Source: JAMOQA01 sp964420365 (GTDB lineage Bacteria > Acidobacteriota > Polarisedimenticolia > J045). From it: a DNA stretch of 35,931 bases. The notes under the pieces are model-generated. The model was not told the DNA's origin, made no database searches, and worked only from the letters and a program-made list of their open reading frames with translations. Positions 23,598 to 30,887 of the stretch are shown in pieces. A program made the translations under genes and the position numbers. The stretch covers positions 1 to 35,931 of the forward strand of contig CAYQTA010000061.1 in the NCBI GenBank assembly GCA_964420365.1. The letters are read 5' to 3'. The first letter of the stretch is position 1. Each line of letters starts with the position of its first letter.

Positions 23598-23613
23598 GGC
23601 AAGGCCCGTGCCA
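23598..23613 (-). promoter_or_regulatory. Sigma-54 promoter of the 322-residue protein gene
   Basis: On the minus strand TGGCACGGGCCTTGCC (23613-23598) matches the TGGCACG-N4-TTGC consensus at every specified position, with the invariant 10 nt between GG and GC. The predicted start is near 23588, about 57 nt upstream of the ATG. Confidence 0.82.
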
Positions 23614-23707
23614 GCCGCGCCGGGACAGTCTCGCGGGCAGTGGCGAACACTGGCGGCCTGCCCCGGACGCGTCACGGCGCATCCCGACCGAGATCGCCGC
23701 CCGCCGC

Positions 23708-23725
23708 GATCCCCGATTCGTAACC
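23708..23725. promoter_or_regulatory. Candidate enhancer (activator) site A
   Basis: GATCCCCGATTCGTAACC, 108 bp upstream of the -12 element. It shares GAT-CC and TTCGTAA-C with site B (13 of 18 positions). It also lies in the upstream region of the cupin gene on the other strand. Confidence 0.42.
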
Positions 23726-23748
23726 GGGAGCGCGCCCCTCGTTCCTCG

Positions 23749-23777
23749 TGGACATCTCCCGCCGGCTCTGGAAGACT
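23749..23777 (+). promoter_or_regulatory. Possible promoter of the cupin-to-NadE operon
   Basis: TGGACA (23749-23754; 5 of 6 to TTGACA), a 17-nt spacer and AAGACT (23772-23777; weak -10). It would give a leader of about 32 nt before the cupin gene. Confidence 0.35.
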
Positions 23778-23815
23778 CGTTCCCCCCGGCGGATGCCGGG
23801 AAGGAGGAAGGATCG

Positions 23816-24208
23816 ATGGCCGGTGACCTGCCGCGCGTGACCCCGCGAATCGTCCCCAAGCCCTGGGGACGGGAGGAGTGGCTCTACGTGGGCGACCGCG
23901 TCGTGATGAAGCGACTCGTCGTGCGGGCGGGCAGCCGCTTCTCCCTCCAGTACCACGAGCGGAAGGAGGAGGCGTGGGTCTTCGAGCGGGGCCGGGCGCG
24001 GGTTCGGCTCGGCGACGCGGTGGGAACCGTCGGCCCCGGGGACGTGGTCGCCGTCCGGCCCGGGACGGTCCACCGGGTCGAGGCCCTCGAGGACGTGACG
24101 TTCCTCGAGGTCAGCACCCCGGAACTCGAGGACGTGGTCCGACTGGAGGACGACTTCGGCCGCGCCGGCACGGGAAAGGCCCCGCCGGCAGGAGGAGACG
24201 AGGCGTGA
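23816..24208 (+). CDS. Cupin, mannose-6-phosphate isomerase type II-like
   Basis: 130 residues, a single cupin domain matching the isomerase half of bifunctional mannose-1-phosphate guanylyltransferase/phosphomannose isomerases: KPWGREEWLY near residue 15, the metal-binding LQYHERKEEAW (His and Glu ligands, about 44-54), RPGTVHRVEAL with a further His near 85, and a C-terminal EDDFGR. Probably interconverts fructose-6-phosphate and mannose-6-phosphate, or is a sugar-binding relative; no guanylyltransferase half is fused. ATG with AAGGAGG upstream. Its stop overlaps the phosphomannomutase start (GTGA), so the two steps mannose-6-P to mannose-1-P appear coupled. Confidence 0.85.
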   Translation: MAGDLPRVTPRIVPKPWGREEWLYVGDRVVMKRLVVRAGSRFSLQYHERKEEAWVFERGRARVRLGDAVGTVGPGDVVAVRPGTVHRVEALEDVTFLEVSTPELEDVVRLEDDFGRAGTGKAPPAGGDEA

Positions 24209-25536
24209 AGGACATCCGCAAGATCTTCAAGGCCTACGACGTCCGGGGCGCCTACCCGGACGACCTGGACGAGGACCTCGCGCGCCGGATCGGGCGGGCG
24301 ACCGCCACCTTCCTCGGGTGCCGGAACGCCCTGGTCGGTCACGACATGCGCCGCTCGGGACCCGCCCTCGCGGGAGCCCTGGTCGACGGACTCCGGGACC
24401 AGGGGGTGGACGTGACGTTCATCGGCCAGGCCTCGAGCCCCCTCGTCTACTTCGCGGGGAAGGACCACGAGTGCTCGGTCTCGGTGACCGCGTCCCACAA
24501 CCCTCCTCCCGACAACGGGATGAAGATCTGCGCGGGCGGGGCCCTGCCCATCGGGTCGGCCAACGGGCTGCTCGAGATCGCCCGGCTGGTCGAGGAGAAC
24601 CGATTCGAGGCAGCGCCCCGCCGGGGCGGGCTCTCCGAGGACGCCCCCCGGGACCGCTTCGTCGATGCCTCCCTCGCCGCCCTCCACGCGCGGCGAGGGT
24701 TCCGGGTCGTCGTCGACGCGGGCAACGGGATGGGCGGCCCCGACTACGCGGTCCTCGCGGCACGGGACGTTCCGTTCGAGATCATCCCCCTGTACTTCGA
24801 CCCGGACGACACCTTCCCCCACCACGAGCCGAACCCGCTCAAGTTCGAGAACCTCCGGGACCTGCAGGCGAAGGTCCGGGAAACCGGCGCCGACCTCGGC
24901 ATCGGCCTCGACGGGGACGCGGACCGCTGCTTCTTCGTGGACGAGCGGGGCGAGGTCCTCCCGGCCGACCTGGTGACGGCCCTGATCGCCCGGGACGTCC
25001 TCCGGGAAAAGCCGGGCGCCACGATCCTGTACGACCTGCGCTCGTCCCGGGTGGTCCGGGAGGAGATCGAGCGGGCCGGCGGCCGGGCCGTCGAGTGCCG
25101 GGTCGGCCACGCGTTCATCAAGAAGATGCTCCGGGACGAGGGGGGCGTCTTCGCCGGCGAGCTCTCCGGCCACTTCTACTTCGAGGAGTCGAGCTGGGCC
25201 GAGAACACGTTCCTCGCCCTCTTCCGGGTGCTGAACATCCTGGAAGCCGAGGGGAAGCCCCTCTCGGAGCTGGTCGCTCCCCTCCGGCGGTACCACGGGT
25301 CCGGCGAGGTGAACTCCCGCGTCGAGGACGTCCAGAGGGTGCTCCGGGAGCTCGAGGAGCGGTATGCCGACGGGGAGGTCAGTCACCTGGACGGCCTGAA
25401 GGTCAGCTACCCCGAGTGGTGGTTCAACGTCCGCCCCTCGAACACGGAGCCCGTCCTGCGGCTCGTCGTGGAGGCAACCACCAGGGACCTCATGGAGCGA
25501 AAGCGAGACGAGATCCTGGCGATCATCAGGAAATAG
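24205..25536 (+). CDS. Phosphomannomutase/phosphoglucomutase
   Basis: 443 residues, alpha-D-phosphohexomutase family, four-domain length. Phosphoserine loop TASHNPP with Ser97, metal loop DGDADR (236-241), sugar-recognition loop GELSGHFYFEE (about 315) and phosphate-binding RPSNTEP near residue 411. Interconverts hexose-6- and hexose-1-phosphates, feeding GDP-mannose or UDP/ADP-glucose for cell-surface glycans. Starts at GTG overlapping the cupin stop by 4 nt; GGAGGAG lies 7 nt before. Coupling with the PMI-like cupin favours mannose as the physiological substrate. A GC-rich gap of 72 nt precedes the ACP gene. Confidence 0.94.
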   Translation: MKDIRKIFKAYDVRGAYPDDLDEDLARRIGRATATFLGCRNALVGHDMRRSGPALAGALVDGLRDQGVDVTFIGQASSPLVYFAGKDHECSVSVTASHNPPPDNGMKICAGGALPIGSANGLLEIARLVEENRFEAAPRRGGLSEDAPRDRFVDASLAALHARRGFRVVVDAGNGMGGPDYAVLAARDVPFEIIPLYFDPDDTFPHHEPNPLKFENLRDLQAKVRETGADLGIGLDGDADRCFFVDERGEVLPADLVTALIARDVLREKPGATILYDLRSSRVVREEIERAGGRAVECRVGHAFIKKMLRDEGGVFAGELSGHFYFEESSWAENTFLALFRVLNILEAEGKPLSELVAPLRRYHGSGEVNSRVEDVQRVLRELEERYADGEVSHLDGLKVSYPEWWFNVRPSNTEPVLRLVVEATTRDLMERKRDEILAIIRK

Positions 25537-25553
25537 TGCGGCCGACCGGGGGG

Positions 25554-25583
25554 TTGCCCCTGCCCCGCCATGGCCCCTAGGTT
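25554..25583 (+). promoter_or_regulatory. Possible internal promoter for ACP-ligase-NadE-like
   Basis: TTGCCC (25554-25559), an 18-nt spacer and TAGGTT (25578-25583), followed by GAGGAGGAG and the ATG at 25609. It would allow the last three genes to be expressed apart from the sugar genes. Confidence 0.45.
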
Positions 25584-25608
25584 TGCCGGGGGGGCGAGGA
25601 GGAGATTC

Positions 25609-25872
25609 ATGCCGGGAACGGACAGCGGCGAACTCTTGCGAACGATCGCCGGCGTCCTCGGGGAGGTCCTGCCGGACGGGCTTCCCCCGGGGTGGCCGGG
25701 GGACAGGCCCCTCGTGGACGCGGGGCTCGATTCCGTCGCGATGCTGGAGCTCGTGACCGCCCTCGAGGCCCGGTTCGGGGTCCGCTTCGCCCCGGAGGAC
25801 ATGGACGCGATGAACTTTGGCACGCTGGACGCCATCGCCGCCCTCCTCGCGCGGAGGATTGCCGGGCGATGA
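25609..25872 (+). CDS. Acyl carrier protein
   Basis: 87 residues, four-helix carrier protein. The 4'-phosphopantetheine attachment site is Ser42 in DAGLDSVAMLEL; the helix-II MLELVTALEARFGVRF and the acidic loop after it are typical. It is not next to fatty-acid synthesis genes (no fabD, fabG or fabF), so a specialised carrier role is likely. GAGGAGGAG precedes the ATG; an upstream in-frame ATG at 25570 would place coding sequence over the putative -10 and is disfavoured. Its stop overlaps the ligase start (ATGA), which suggests the ligase loads this carrier. Confidence 0.92.
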   Translation: MPGTDSGELLRTIAGVLGEVLPDGLPPGWPGDRPLVDAGLDSVAMLELVTALEARFGVRFAPEDMDAMNFGTLDAIAALLARRIAGR

Positions 25873-27446
25873 TCGAGGCGTACCTGGTCCATCACTTCGT
25901 GGAACGGTCGGCGGCCCGGGATCCAGGCCGCGTCTTCGTCGTCGAGGGAGATACGGGTGCCCGCGCGAGCTACGGGGACGTCCTCGAAGGCATCCACAGG
26001 TTCGCCCGGTTCCTCCACGGGGAAGGCATCCGGCGGGGAGACCGCGTGGGCCTCCTGGCGAAGAACTCCCGCCTCTACGTGGAGGCGTACTACGGCATCC
26101 TGGCCGCCGGCGGCATCGCCGTACCGCTGAACACGGCCGCGGACGGGCCGACGCTGCGGGACTTCCTGCACGACTGCGGGGCCCGGGCGCTGGTCGCCGG
26201 GCCCGGCTTCCGGCGACCGGTGACGGAGGCGATCGGGGCCCTGCCGGACCTGGAACTCGTGCTGGTCGACGACCCGGCCGCGATCGATCCGCTCCCGGCA
26301 CACCTGCGGGCGCTGCCCCTCGGGGCCGTCGCGGAGATGCCGGCCTCCCCTCCCGACCTGCTCCTGATCGACCAGGACGTGGCGGCGATCGTCTACACGT
26401 CGGGGAGCACCGGTCGGCCCCGGGGGGCGACGCTCACCCACCTGAACATCGTGACGAACACCCGCTCGATCGTCTCGTACCTCGGCCTGGGACCGGACGA
26501 CCGGGTGCTCCAGATCCTGCCCTTCTACTACGTCTACGGGAAGTCGCTCCTGAACACGCATGCCCTCGTCGGGGGGAGCGTGGTCATCGAGAACCGGTTC
26601 CTCTTCCCGAACACGGCCCTCGACACCCTCGAGCGGGAACGCTGCACGGGCCTGTCGGGCGTGCCCTCGACCTTCGCCATCCTGCTCAACCGCTCCAACC
26701 TGGCGGAGCGGGAGCTGCCACACCTGAGGTACGTCACCCAGGCCGGTGGCGGCATGAGTCCCGGGCTGACCCGCCGCCTGCTCGCCGCCCTGCCGGGCAA
26801 GCAGGTCTTCGTGATGTACGGCGCCACCGAGGCCTCCGCCCGGCTGAGCTGGCTCGACCCGGCGGATCTCCCCCGGAAGGTCGGCTCGATCGGGAAGCCG
26901 ATCCCGAACGTCGAACTCCGGGTCCTGCGCGAGGACGGGACCGAGGCCGAGGTCGGCGAGGTCGGGGAAATCGTCGCCCGCGGGACGAACATCATGCGTG
27001 GGTACTGGAACGACCCGGTCGAGACGGCGAAGGTCCTCGACGAGCACGGCTACCACACCGGGGACCTCGGGAAGGTCGACGAGGAAGGGTTCTTCTGGGT
27101 GGTCGGCCGCAAGAAGGACATGATCAAGGCGGGTGCGCACCGGGTCTCGGCCAAGGAAATCGAGGACGCGATCGTCGAGTTCCCGGAGGTCCACCTGGTC
27201 GCGGTGATCGGCGTCCCCGACGAGATCCTCGGGGAGGCGATCCGGGCCTACGTGGTGTTCCGCGAGGCTTCCACGGCGACGGCCGACGACCTGGCGAACT
27301 TCCTGAAGAAGCGCCTGCCGGCCTACAAGCGGCCGGCGGAGATCGTGGTGCGGGATGACCTCCCCCGCAACGAGTCGGGGAAAATCATGAAGCAGCAGCT
27401 GCGTGCCGAGGCGGCCGGCCGGGATGCCGGCGCCGGGAAGGAGTGA
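25869..27446 (+). CDS. AMP-dependent acyl/aryl ligase (ANL superfamily)
   Basis: 525 residues. Adenylate-forming enzyme with the standard core motifs: YTSGSTGRPRG (176-186, phosphate loop), MYGATEASAR (about 317-326), YHTGDLGKVDEEGFFWVVGR (about 395-414), the RKKDMIKAGAHRVS hinge region and a C-terminal PRNESGKI with the adenylation lysine. It activates a carboxylic acid as acyl-AMP and passes it to CoA or, given the 4-nt overlap with the ACP gene, to the carrier protein. The substrate is unknown; it is not a multidomain NRPS. Such ligases also occur in exosortase-linked clusters, but no exosortase is seen here. Followed after 6 nt by the NadE-like gene. Confidence 0.92.
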   Translation: MIEAYLVHHFVERSAARDPGRVFVVEGDTGARASYGDVLEGIHRFARFLHGEGIRRGDRVGLLAKNSRLYVEAYYGILAAGGIAVPLNTAADGPTLRDFLHDCGARALVAGPGFRRPVTEAIGALPDLELVLVDDPAAIDPLPAHLRALPLGAVAEMPASPPDLLLIDQDVAAIVYTSGSTGRPRGATLTHLNIVTNTRSIVSYLGLGPDDRVLQILPFYYVYGKSLLNTHALVGGSVVIENRFLFPNTALDTLERERCTGLSGVPSTFAILLNRSNLAERELPHLRYVTQAGGGMSPGLTRRLLAALPGKQVFVMYGATEASARLSWLDPADLPRKVGSIGKPIPNVELRVLREDGTEAEVGEVGEIVARGTNIMRGYWNDPVETAKVLDEHGYHTGDLGKVDEEGFFWVVGRKKDMIKAGAHRVSAKEIEDAIVEFPEVHLVAVIGVPDEILGEAIRAYVVFREASTATADDLANFLKKRLPAYKRPAEIVVRDDLPRNESGKIMKQQLRAEAAGRDAGAGKE

Positions 27447-27452
27447 CGAGAC

Positions 27453-28424
27453 ATGGCCTTCTCCCGCGACGTCCTGAAGCTAGACCCCGAGGCGGAGGCG
27501 AACCGCCTCGCCGAGATCATCGCCCGGCAGGTCCGCCGGGACCTGCGCCGCCAGGGCGGCGTCGTCGGCGTTTCCGGCGGCGTCGATTCCGCGGTGGTCC
27601 TGTGCCTCGCCGTGCGCGCCCTGGGCCCGGAGAAGGTTCTCGGCGTGATGATGCCGGACAAGCACTCCAGCCCGGAGTCCGAGACCCTCGCCCGGGAGCT
27701 CGGCGAGAAGCTGGGCGTGGAGCTGATCCGCGAGGACATGACCCCGGCCCTCGAGGGGCTTGGCTGCTACCGCCGGCAGGCGGAGGCGATCCAGCGGGTC
27801 TTCCCGGGCTTCGACCCGGAGAGGGACCGGTTCAAGATCCACCTGCCGCCGGGCGTTCTCGACCAGGATCGCCTGAACTACTTCCTGCTCACCGTGGAGT
27901 TCGCCTCGGGGGAGACCCGCACCGAGCGGCTCGGCCCGTGGGAGTTCCTGCAGATCGTCGCCGCGACGAACATGAAGCAGCGCTCCCGCGCGGCGATGCT
28001 CTACTACCACGCCGAGGCGCTGAACCGTGCCGTCATCGGCACGTGCAACCGGAACGAGTGGGTCGTCGGCTTCATCGTCAAGCACGGGGACATCGCCGTG
28101 GACCTGAAACCGATCCAGCACCTGTACAAGAGCCAGGTCTACCAGCTCGCCGAGCACCTGGGGGTGCCCCGGGGGATCATCGAGCGGCCACCGTCGTCCG
28201 ACACGTACTCGGCGGACCAGACCCAGGAAGAGTTCTTCTTCTCCCTCCCCTTCGAGACCCTGGACCTGCTGCTGTGGGCCTGGGAGCACGACGTGCCCGC
28301 CGCGGAAGCGGCCGGGGTCCTCGGCCTCACCGAGGAGCAGGTGAAGCGAGCCTACCGGGACCTGATGACCAAGCACCGCACGACCGCGCACATGAGGCAC
28401 ATGCCCCTGACCGCGGCCCCCTGA
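27453..28424 (+). CDS. NAD(+) synthase family protein (NadE-like)
   Basis: 323 residues. N-type ATP pyrophosphatase loop SGGVDS (41-46) and later NadE blocks: LYYHAEALNRAVIGTCNRNE (183-202), KHGDIAVDLKPIQHLYKSQV (210-229), PPSSDTYSADQTQEEF near 247-261. Housekeeping NadE has PSA-L--GQTDE-ELG in the last block; here it is changed and followed by FFFSLPFETLD. About 60 extra residues lie between the nucleotide and the substrate motifs (105-170). No glutaminase domain is fused. It may be the ammonia-dependent NAD synthase of this organism. Alternatively, given its place 6 nt after an ACP-ligase pair, it may be an amidating or adenylating ATP-PPase of a dedicated pathway. I favour the second but cannot prove it. 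Confidence 0.85.
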   Translation: MAFSRDVLKLDPEAEANRLAEIIARQVRRDLRRQGGVVGVSGGVDSAVVLCLAVRALGPEKVLGVMMPDKHSSPESETLARELGEKLGVELIREDMTPALEGLGCYRRQAEAIQRVFPGFDPERDRFKIHLPPGVLDQDRLNYFLLTVEFASGETRTERLGPWEFLQIVAATNMKQRSRAAMLYYHAEALNRAVIGTCNRNEWVVGFIVKHGDIAVDLKPIQHLYKSQVYQLAEHLGVPRGIIERPPSSDTYSADQTQEEFFFSLPFETLDLLLWAWEHDVPAAEAAGVLGLTEEQVKRAYRDLMTKHRTTAHMRHMPLTAAP

Positions 28425-28452
28425 ACCGGGCGCCCGTCGGGAGGCGGACATG

Positions 28453-28484
28453 CGAACGCCCCTTCCCGCGGGAAGAGGCGTTCG
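28453..28484. terminator. Bidirectional terminator
   Basis: A 14-bp stem (28453-28466 with 28471-28484) with one mismatch and a CGCG loop, between the convergent NadE-like gene and the secreted-protein gene. Confidence 0.7.
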
Positions 28485-28508
28485 GTCGCGTGCCACGGTG
28501 GACGAGGA

Positions 28509-29240
28509 TCAACCCGGCTGGCCGCCGTCACTCGAGATGTAATCGAACGAATCTCCGGGCGCGCCGACCTCGGTCCCGGCCCAGGCCGGCGGGGACGTGG
28601 GCGTGCCCGACCCGGTGAAGCGGATCTTCACCTTCCGCGTGCCCACCGCCATGTCGAAGAACACCGGCCCGCTCATCTTCGCCTTGCCCTTGAACGCGAA
28701 GTCGATCCGGTCGGTGCTCTTGAGCTTCCTGCCGAGCGGCTTGTACTTCTTGACCTCCTCCAGGTTGAAGGAGTCGTACGGGTACGGGTTGCCGAGCACG
28801 TCGTGGGGATGGGTGCCGAGCCACCACGCACGGCGGAAGATCCAGTCCTGGTCGTCGAAGGTGACGTAGAGCTTCCGCTTGCCGTGCTTCGTCTGGACTT
28901 CCCAGGAGCACGACTTCTCGAAGTTCACCCAGCGCGCGTCGTTGCTGCGCCCGTCGTGGTCCAGGTCGACTTTCTGGTCGTAGTACCTCAGCATGCACGA
29001 ACCGTCGTCGGCGAAGTAGATGTCGACCCAGTCGTTGAGCCCCGTGTTGTCCTCGGGAACCACGTCGACCCACTGCCGAACGCTCTCGCGCCCGCCCATC
29101 ACCTTCTTGACCATGCTCTCGAGGTGACCGTCGAAGCGCCACCAGGTGCCCCCGAGATCGCCGACATCCTGGGCCAGCGCCGGGACTCCCGCGAGGGAGA
29201 CGACCGCGAGAGCGAGCAGCAGCCGGGACCAACCGCGCAT
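28509..29240 (-). CDS. Secreted protein of unknown function
   Basis: 243 residues, no family recognised. Signal peptide about 24 residues (RLLLALAVVSLAGVPALA). The mature part is rich in Trp, Tyr, Phe, Asp and Lys in alternating patterns (GGTWWRFDGHLES, YFADDGSCMLRYYDQKVDLD, KRKLYVTFDDQDWIFRRAWW), suggesting an all-beta, lipocalin-like or barrel-like fold. Two cysteines about 40 residues apart (SCMLRYY, KSCSWEV) could form a disulfide. The end is Gly/Pro/Ser-rich. ATG at 29240 with GAGGAGGAGG 6 nt upstream and a good sigma-70-like promoter (29315-29287). Single gene; context gives no clear role. Confidence 0.8.
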   Translation of the reverse strand: MRGWSRLLLALAVVSLAGVPALAQDVGDLGGTWWRFDGHLESMVKKVMGGRESVRQWVDVVPEDNTGLNDWVDIYFADDGSCMLRYYDQKVDLDHDGRSNDARWVNFEKSCSWEVQTKHGKRKLYVTFDDQDWIFRRAWWLGTHPHDVLGNPYPYDSFNLEEVKKYKPLGRKLKSTDRIDFAFKGKAKMSGPVFFDMAVGTRKVKIRFTGSGTPTSPPAWAGTEVGAPGDSFDYISSDGGQPG

Positions 29241-29286
29241 GAAACCTCCTCCTCGCCGCAGGGAGACGGGCGAGCCTGAAGCGAGG

Positions 29287-29315
29287 ATTGTCCACGCCCC
29301 CGGCGACCCCGTCAA
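29287..29315 (-). promoter_or_regulatory. Sigma-70-type promoter of the secreted-protein gene
   Basis: On the minus strand TTGACG (29315-29310), a 17-nt spacer and GACAAT (29292-29287), giving a leader of about 40 nt. Confidence 0.6.
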
Positions 29316-29380
29316 GCCGGCCCGCCGGTTCCGCGGTGAACGCCCCGCGGGACCAGCGCAAGTTCCAGCATCATCGAGGC

Positions 29381-29770
29381 TTATTCCGCTCCCGGGAGCG
29401 GAACCTCGTGGACGCGGAACGTCCCGTCGACCCACAGGCCGACGACCGTGACGCCCGGGTATCGCCGCTGCAGGAACCGGACCGCCCGGGCGAGCTGTTC
29501 CCGCTGGATTTCCTCCGGGGCCGGGTTCCCGGCACAGTCGTCATGGGCGACCACGGCAATGGCCCGGGAGCCGTGCTTCCCGGTCGAGACGTCGCACCGG
29601 GCCAGGATCGACGCCACCACCGGGGACCCGGGATCGTCGGCCAACGGCCGCACCGGCCCGGCCTCGGTGATCGTATCGATCCAGCGGGCACCGAAGCGTC
29701 GTTCCATCCAGTCGAGGACCGGCCGCTGGACGCGGCCGTCCATGCAGTTGACCACGGTGGCGAAGGTCAT
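29381..29770 (-). CDS. Short beta-carbonic-anhydrase-like protein
   Basis: 129 residues, well below the 170-220 usual for beta-carbonic anhydrases, but with all the metal-site signatures: Cys9 and the Asp11/Arg13 dyad in NCMDGRVQ, then His76 and Cys79 in VAHDDCAGNP. The usual RNAG segment is replaced by TEAGP and the N-terminal helices and C-terminal extension are missing. It may hydrate CO2, or be a metal-binding relative with another role. No signal peptide, so cytoplasmic. GGAGG 8 nt before the ATG. Divergent from the biotin ligase gene; a link to bicarbonate-using biotin carboxylation is possible but speculative. Confidence 0.75.
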   Translation of the reverse strand: MTFATVVNCMDGRVQRPVLDWMERRFGARWIDTITEAGPVRPLADDPGSPVVASILARCDVSTGKHGSRAIAVVAHDDCAGNPAPEEIQREQLARAVRFLQRRYPGVTVVGLWVDGTFRVHEVPLPGAE

Positions 29771-29875
29771 CGTCCGTCCCTCCTTCCCGGCAGCGGTCCC
29801 GGACCTTTCCCGCTCCATCCTACCCGGGGCCGGGAGACCGTGGAGCCCGGGTCCGGCCCGTGGGAACATGGATCC

Positions 29876-30820
29876 ATGCTGCTGCTGGCGGACAGCCGCG
29901 AGATCGCCGCGCGCCTGTGCGGGGCGGAGCGAGACGTCCGCCCCCTCGGCCCGGGCGACGGCGCACGGCTCCCTCGCTTCCTCCGGGACGCGCTCCTGGC
30001 AGGCAGGAACCCGGTCGCCGCGGCCGAGCTTCCCCTTCCCGGCTGGTCCCTGGCCATCGCCGTCGAGGACGCGCCGCGATCCCAGTTCGACGCCCTCTCG
30101 GCCGTACCGGGCGGGGCGGAAGCCCTCCCCCACCGGCTGCTCGCCGTGGCGGGCACGGGGCGTGGCTTCCACGGGCAGCGCGGCCGGCCCTGGGTCGCGC
30201 TGCGGGGAAACCTTCACCTGGTCGCCTTCTCCCGGGTGGACCTTCCGGCTGCCGCGTCGGTCGGGCCCCTGGCCGCCCTTCCCGCGGTCGCCGTGACCGA
30301 GGCCATCGATGCGCTGCCCGGGTTCGCGGGACGCGCGGCGATCAAGTGGGTCAACGACGTCCTGCTCGACGGACGGAAGGTGGCCGGCGTCCTCACACGG
30401 ACCTGGTCCCGCGGCAACCGGGTGACCGGGGTGCTCCTCGGGATCGGCCTCGACGTGGAGACGGTGCCGGGGCTCCCGGACGATCCCCTCGCCCGGGGAG
30501 CCACCTCCCTCGCGGCCGCAGTCCCTCCGGGCGTGGCGGCGCCGGGGCTCGCGGCGGCGTTCTCCGCGATCGCCCGGACGCTCGCCGCCGGCCTCGACGC
30601 CCTGGCGGCCGGCCGGGGCGCCGAGCTCGTGGCCCGGTACCGGGCCCGGGCCTCGTTCCTCGGTCGCACGGTCGAGATCGTCCCCGACCCCCTCCTGCCC
30701 GGGGAAACGGCGAAGCCGCCGATCCGGGGGAGGGCACGCGCGCTCGGCGACCAGATGGAGCTGTGGATCGAGGGCCACGACCGGCCGGTCACGCGGGGCC
30801 GCCTTCGCGTCCTCGATTGA
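29876..30820 (+). CDS. birA: Biotin-[acetyl-CoA-carboxylase] ligase
   Basis: 314 residues. Catalytic core of biotin protein ligase: GRGFHGQRGRPW (95-106, biotinyl-AMP loop), KWVNDVLLDGRKVAGVL (157-173) with Lys157 and Lys168, and a C-terminal SH3-like domain (about 260-314; FLGRTVEIVPD). Attaches biotin to the carboxyl carrier protein of acyl-CoA carboxylases. There is no N-terminal helix-turn-helix, so it is not a BirA-type repressor. Instead about 85 residues precede the core; they are Leu/Ala/Arg-rich and not recognised. The start is uncertain: the ATG at 29876 lacks a good ribosome site, and the frame is open upstream. Confidence 0.88.
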   Translation: MLLLADSREIAARLCGAERDVRPLGPGDGARLPRFLRDALLAGRNPVAAAELPLPGWSLAIAVEDAPRSQFDALSAVPGGAEALPHRLLAVAGTGRGFHGQRGRPWVALRGNLHLVAFSRVDLPAAASVGPLAALPAVAVTEAIDALPGFAGRAAIKWVNDVLLDGRKVAGVLTRTWSRGNRVTGVLLGIGLDVETVPGLPDDPLARGATSLAAAVPPGVAAPGLAAAFSAIARTLAAGLDALAAGRGAELVARYRARASFLGRTVEIVPDPLLPGETAKPPIRGRARALGDQMELWIEGHDRPVTRGRLRVLD

Positions 30821-30839
30821 AACCTCCGGGGAAGAAAAC

Positions 30840-30861
30840 GGGGGGCGCCCGGGCGCCCCCC
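30840..30861. terminator. Bidirectional terminator
   Basis: A perfect 22-bp palindrome (30840-30861), i.e. a 9-bp stem with a CCGG loop, preceded by GAAAA on the plus strand. It lies between the convergent birA and tricorn-like genes. Confidence 0.65.
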
Positions 30862-30887
30862 GCCGATCGCGGACCCCCCGGCGGCCG

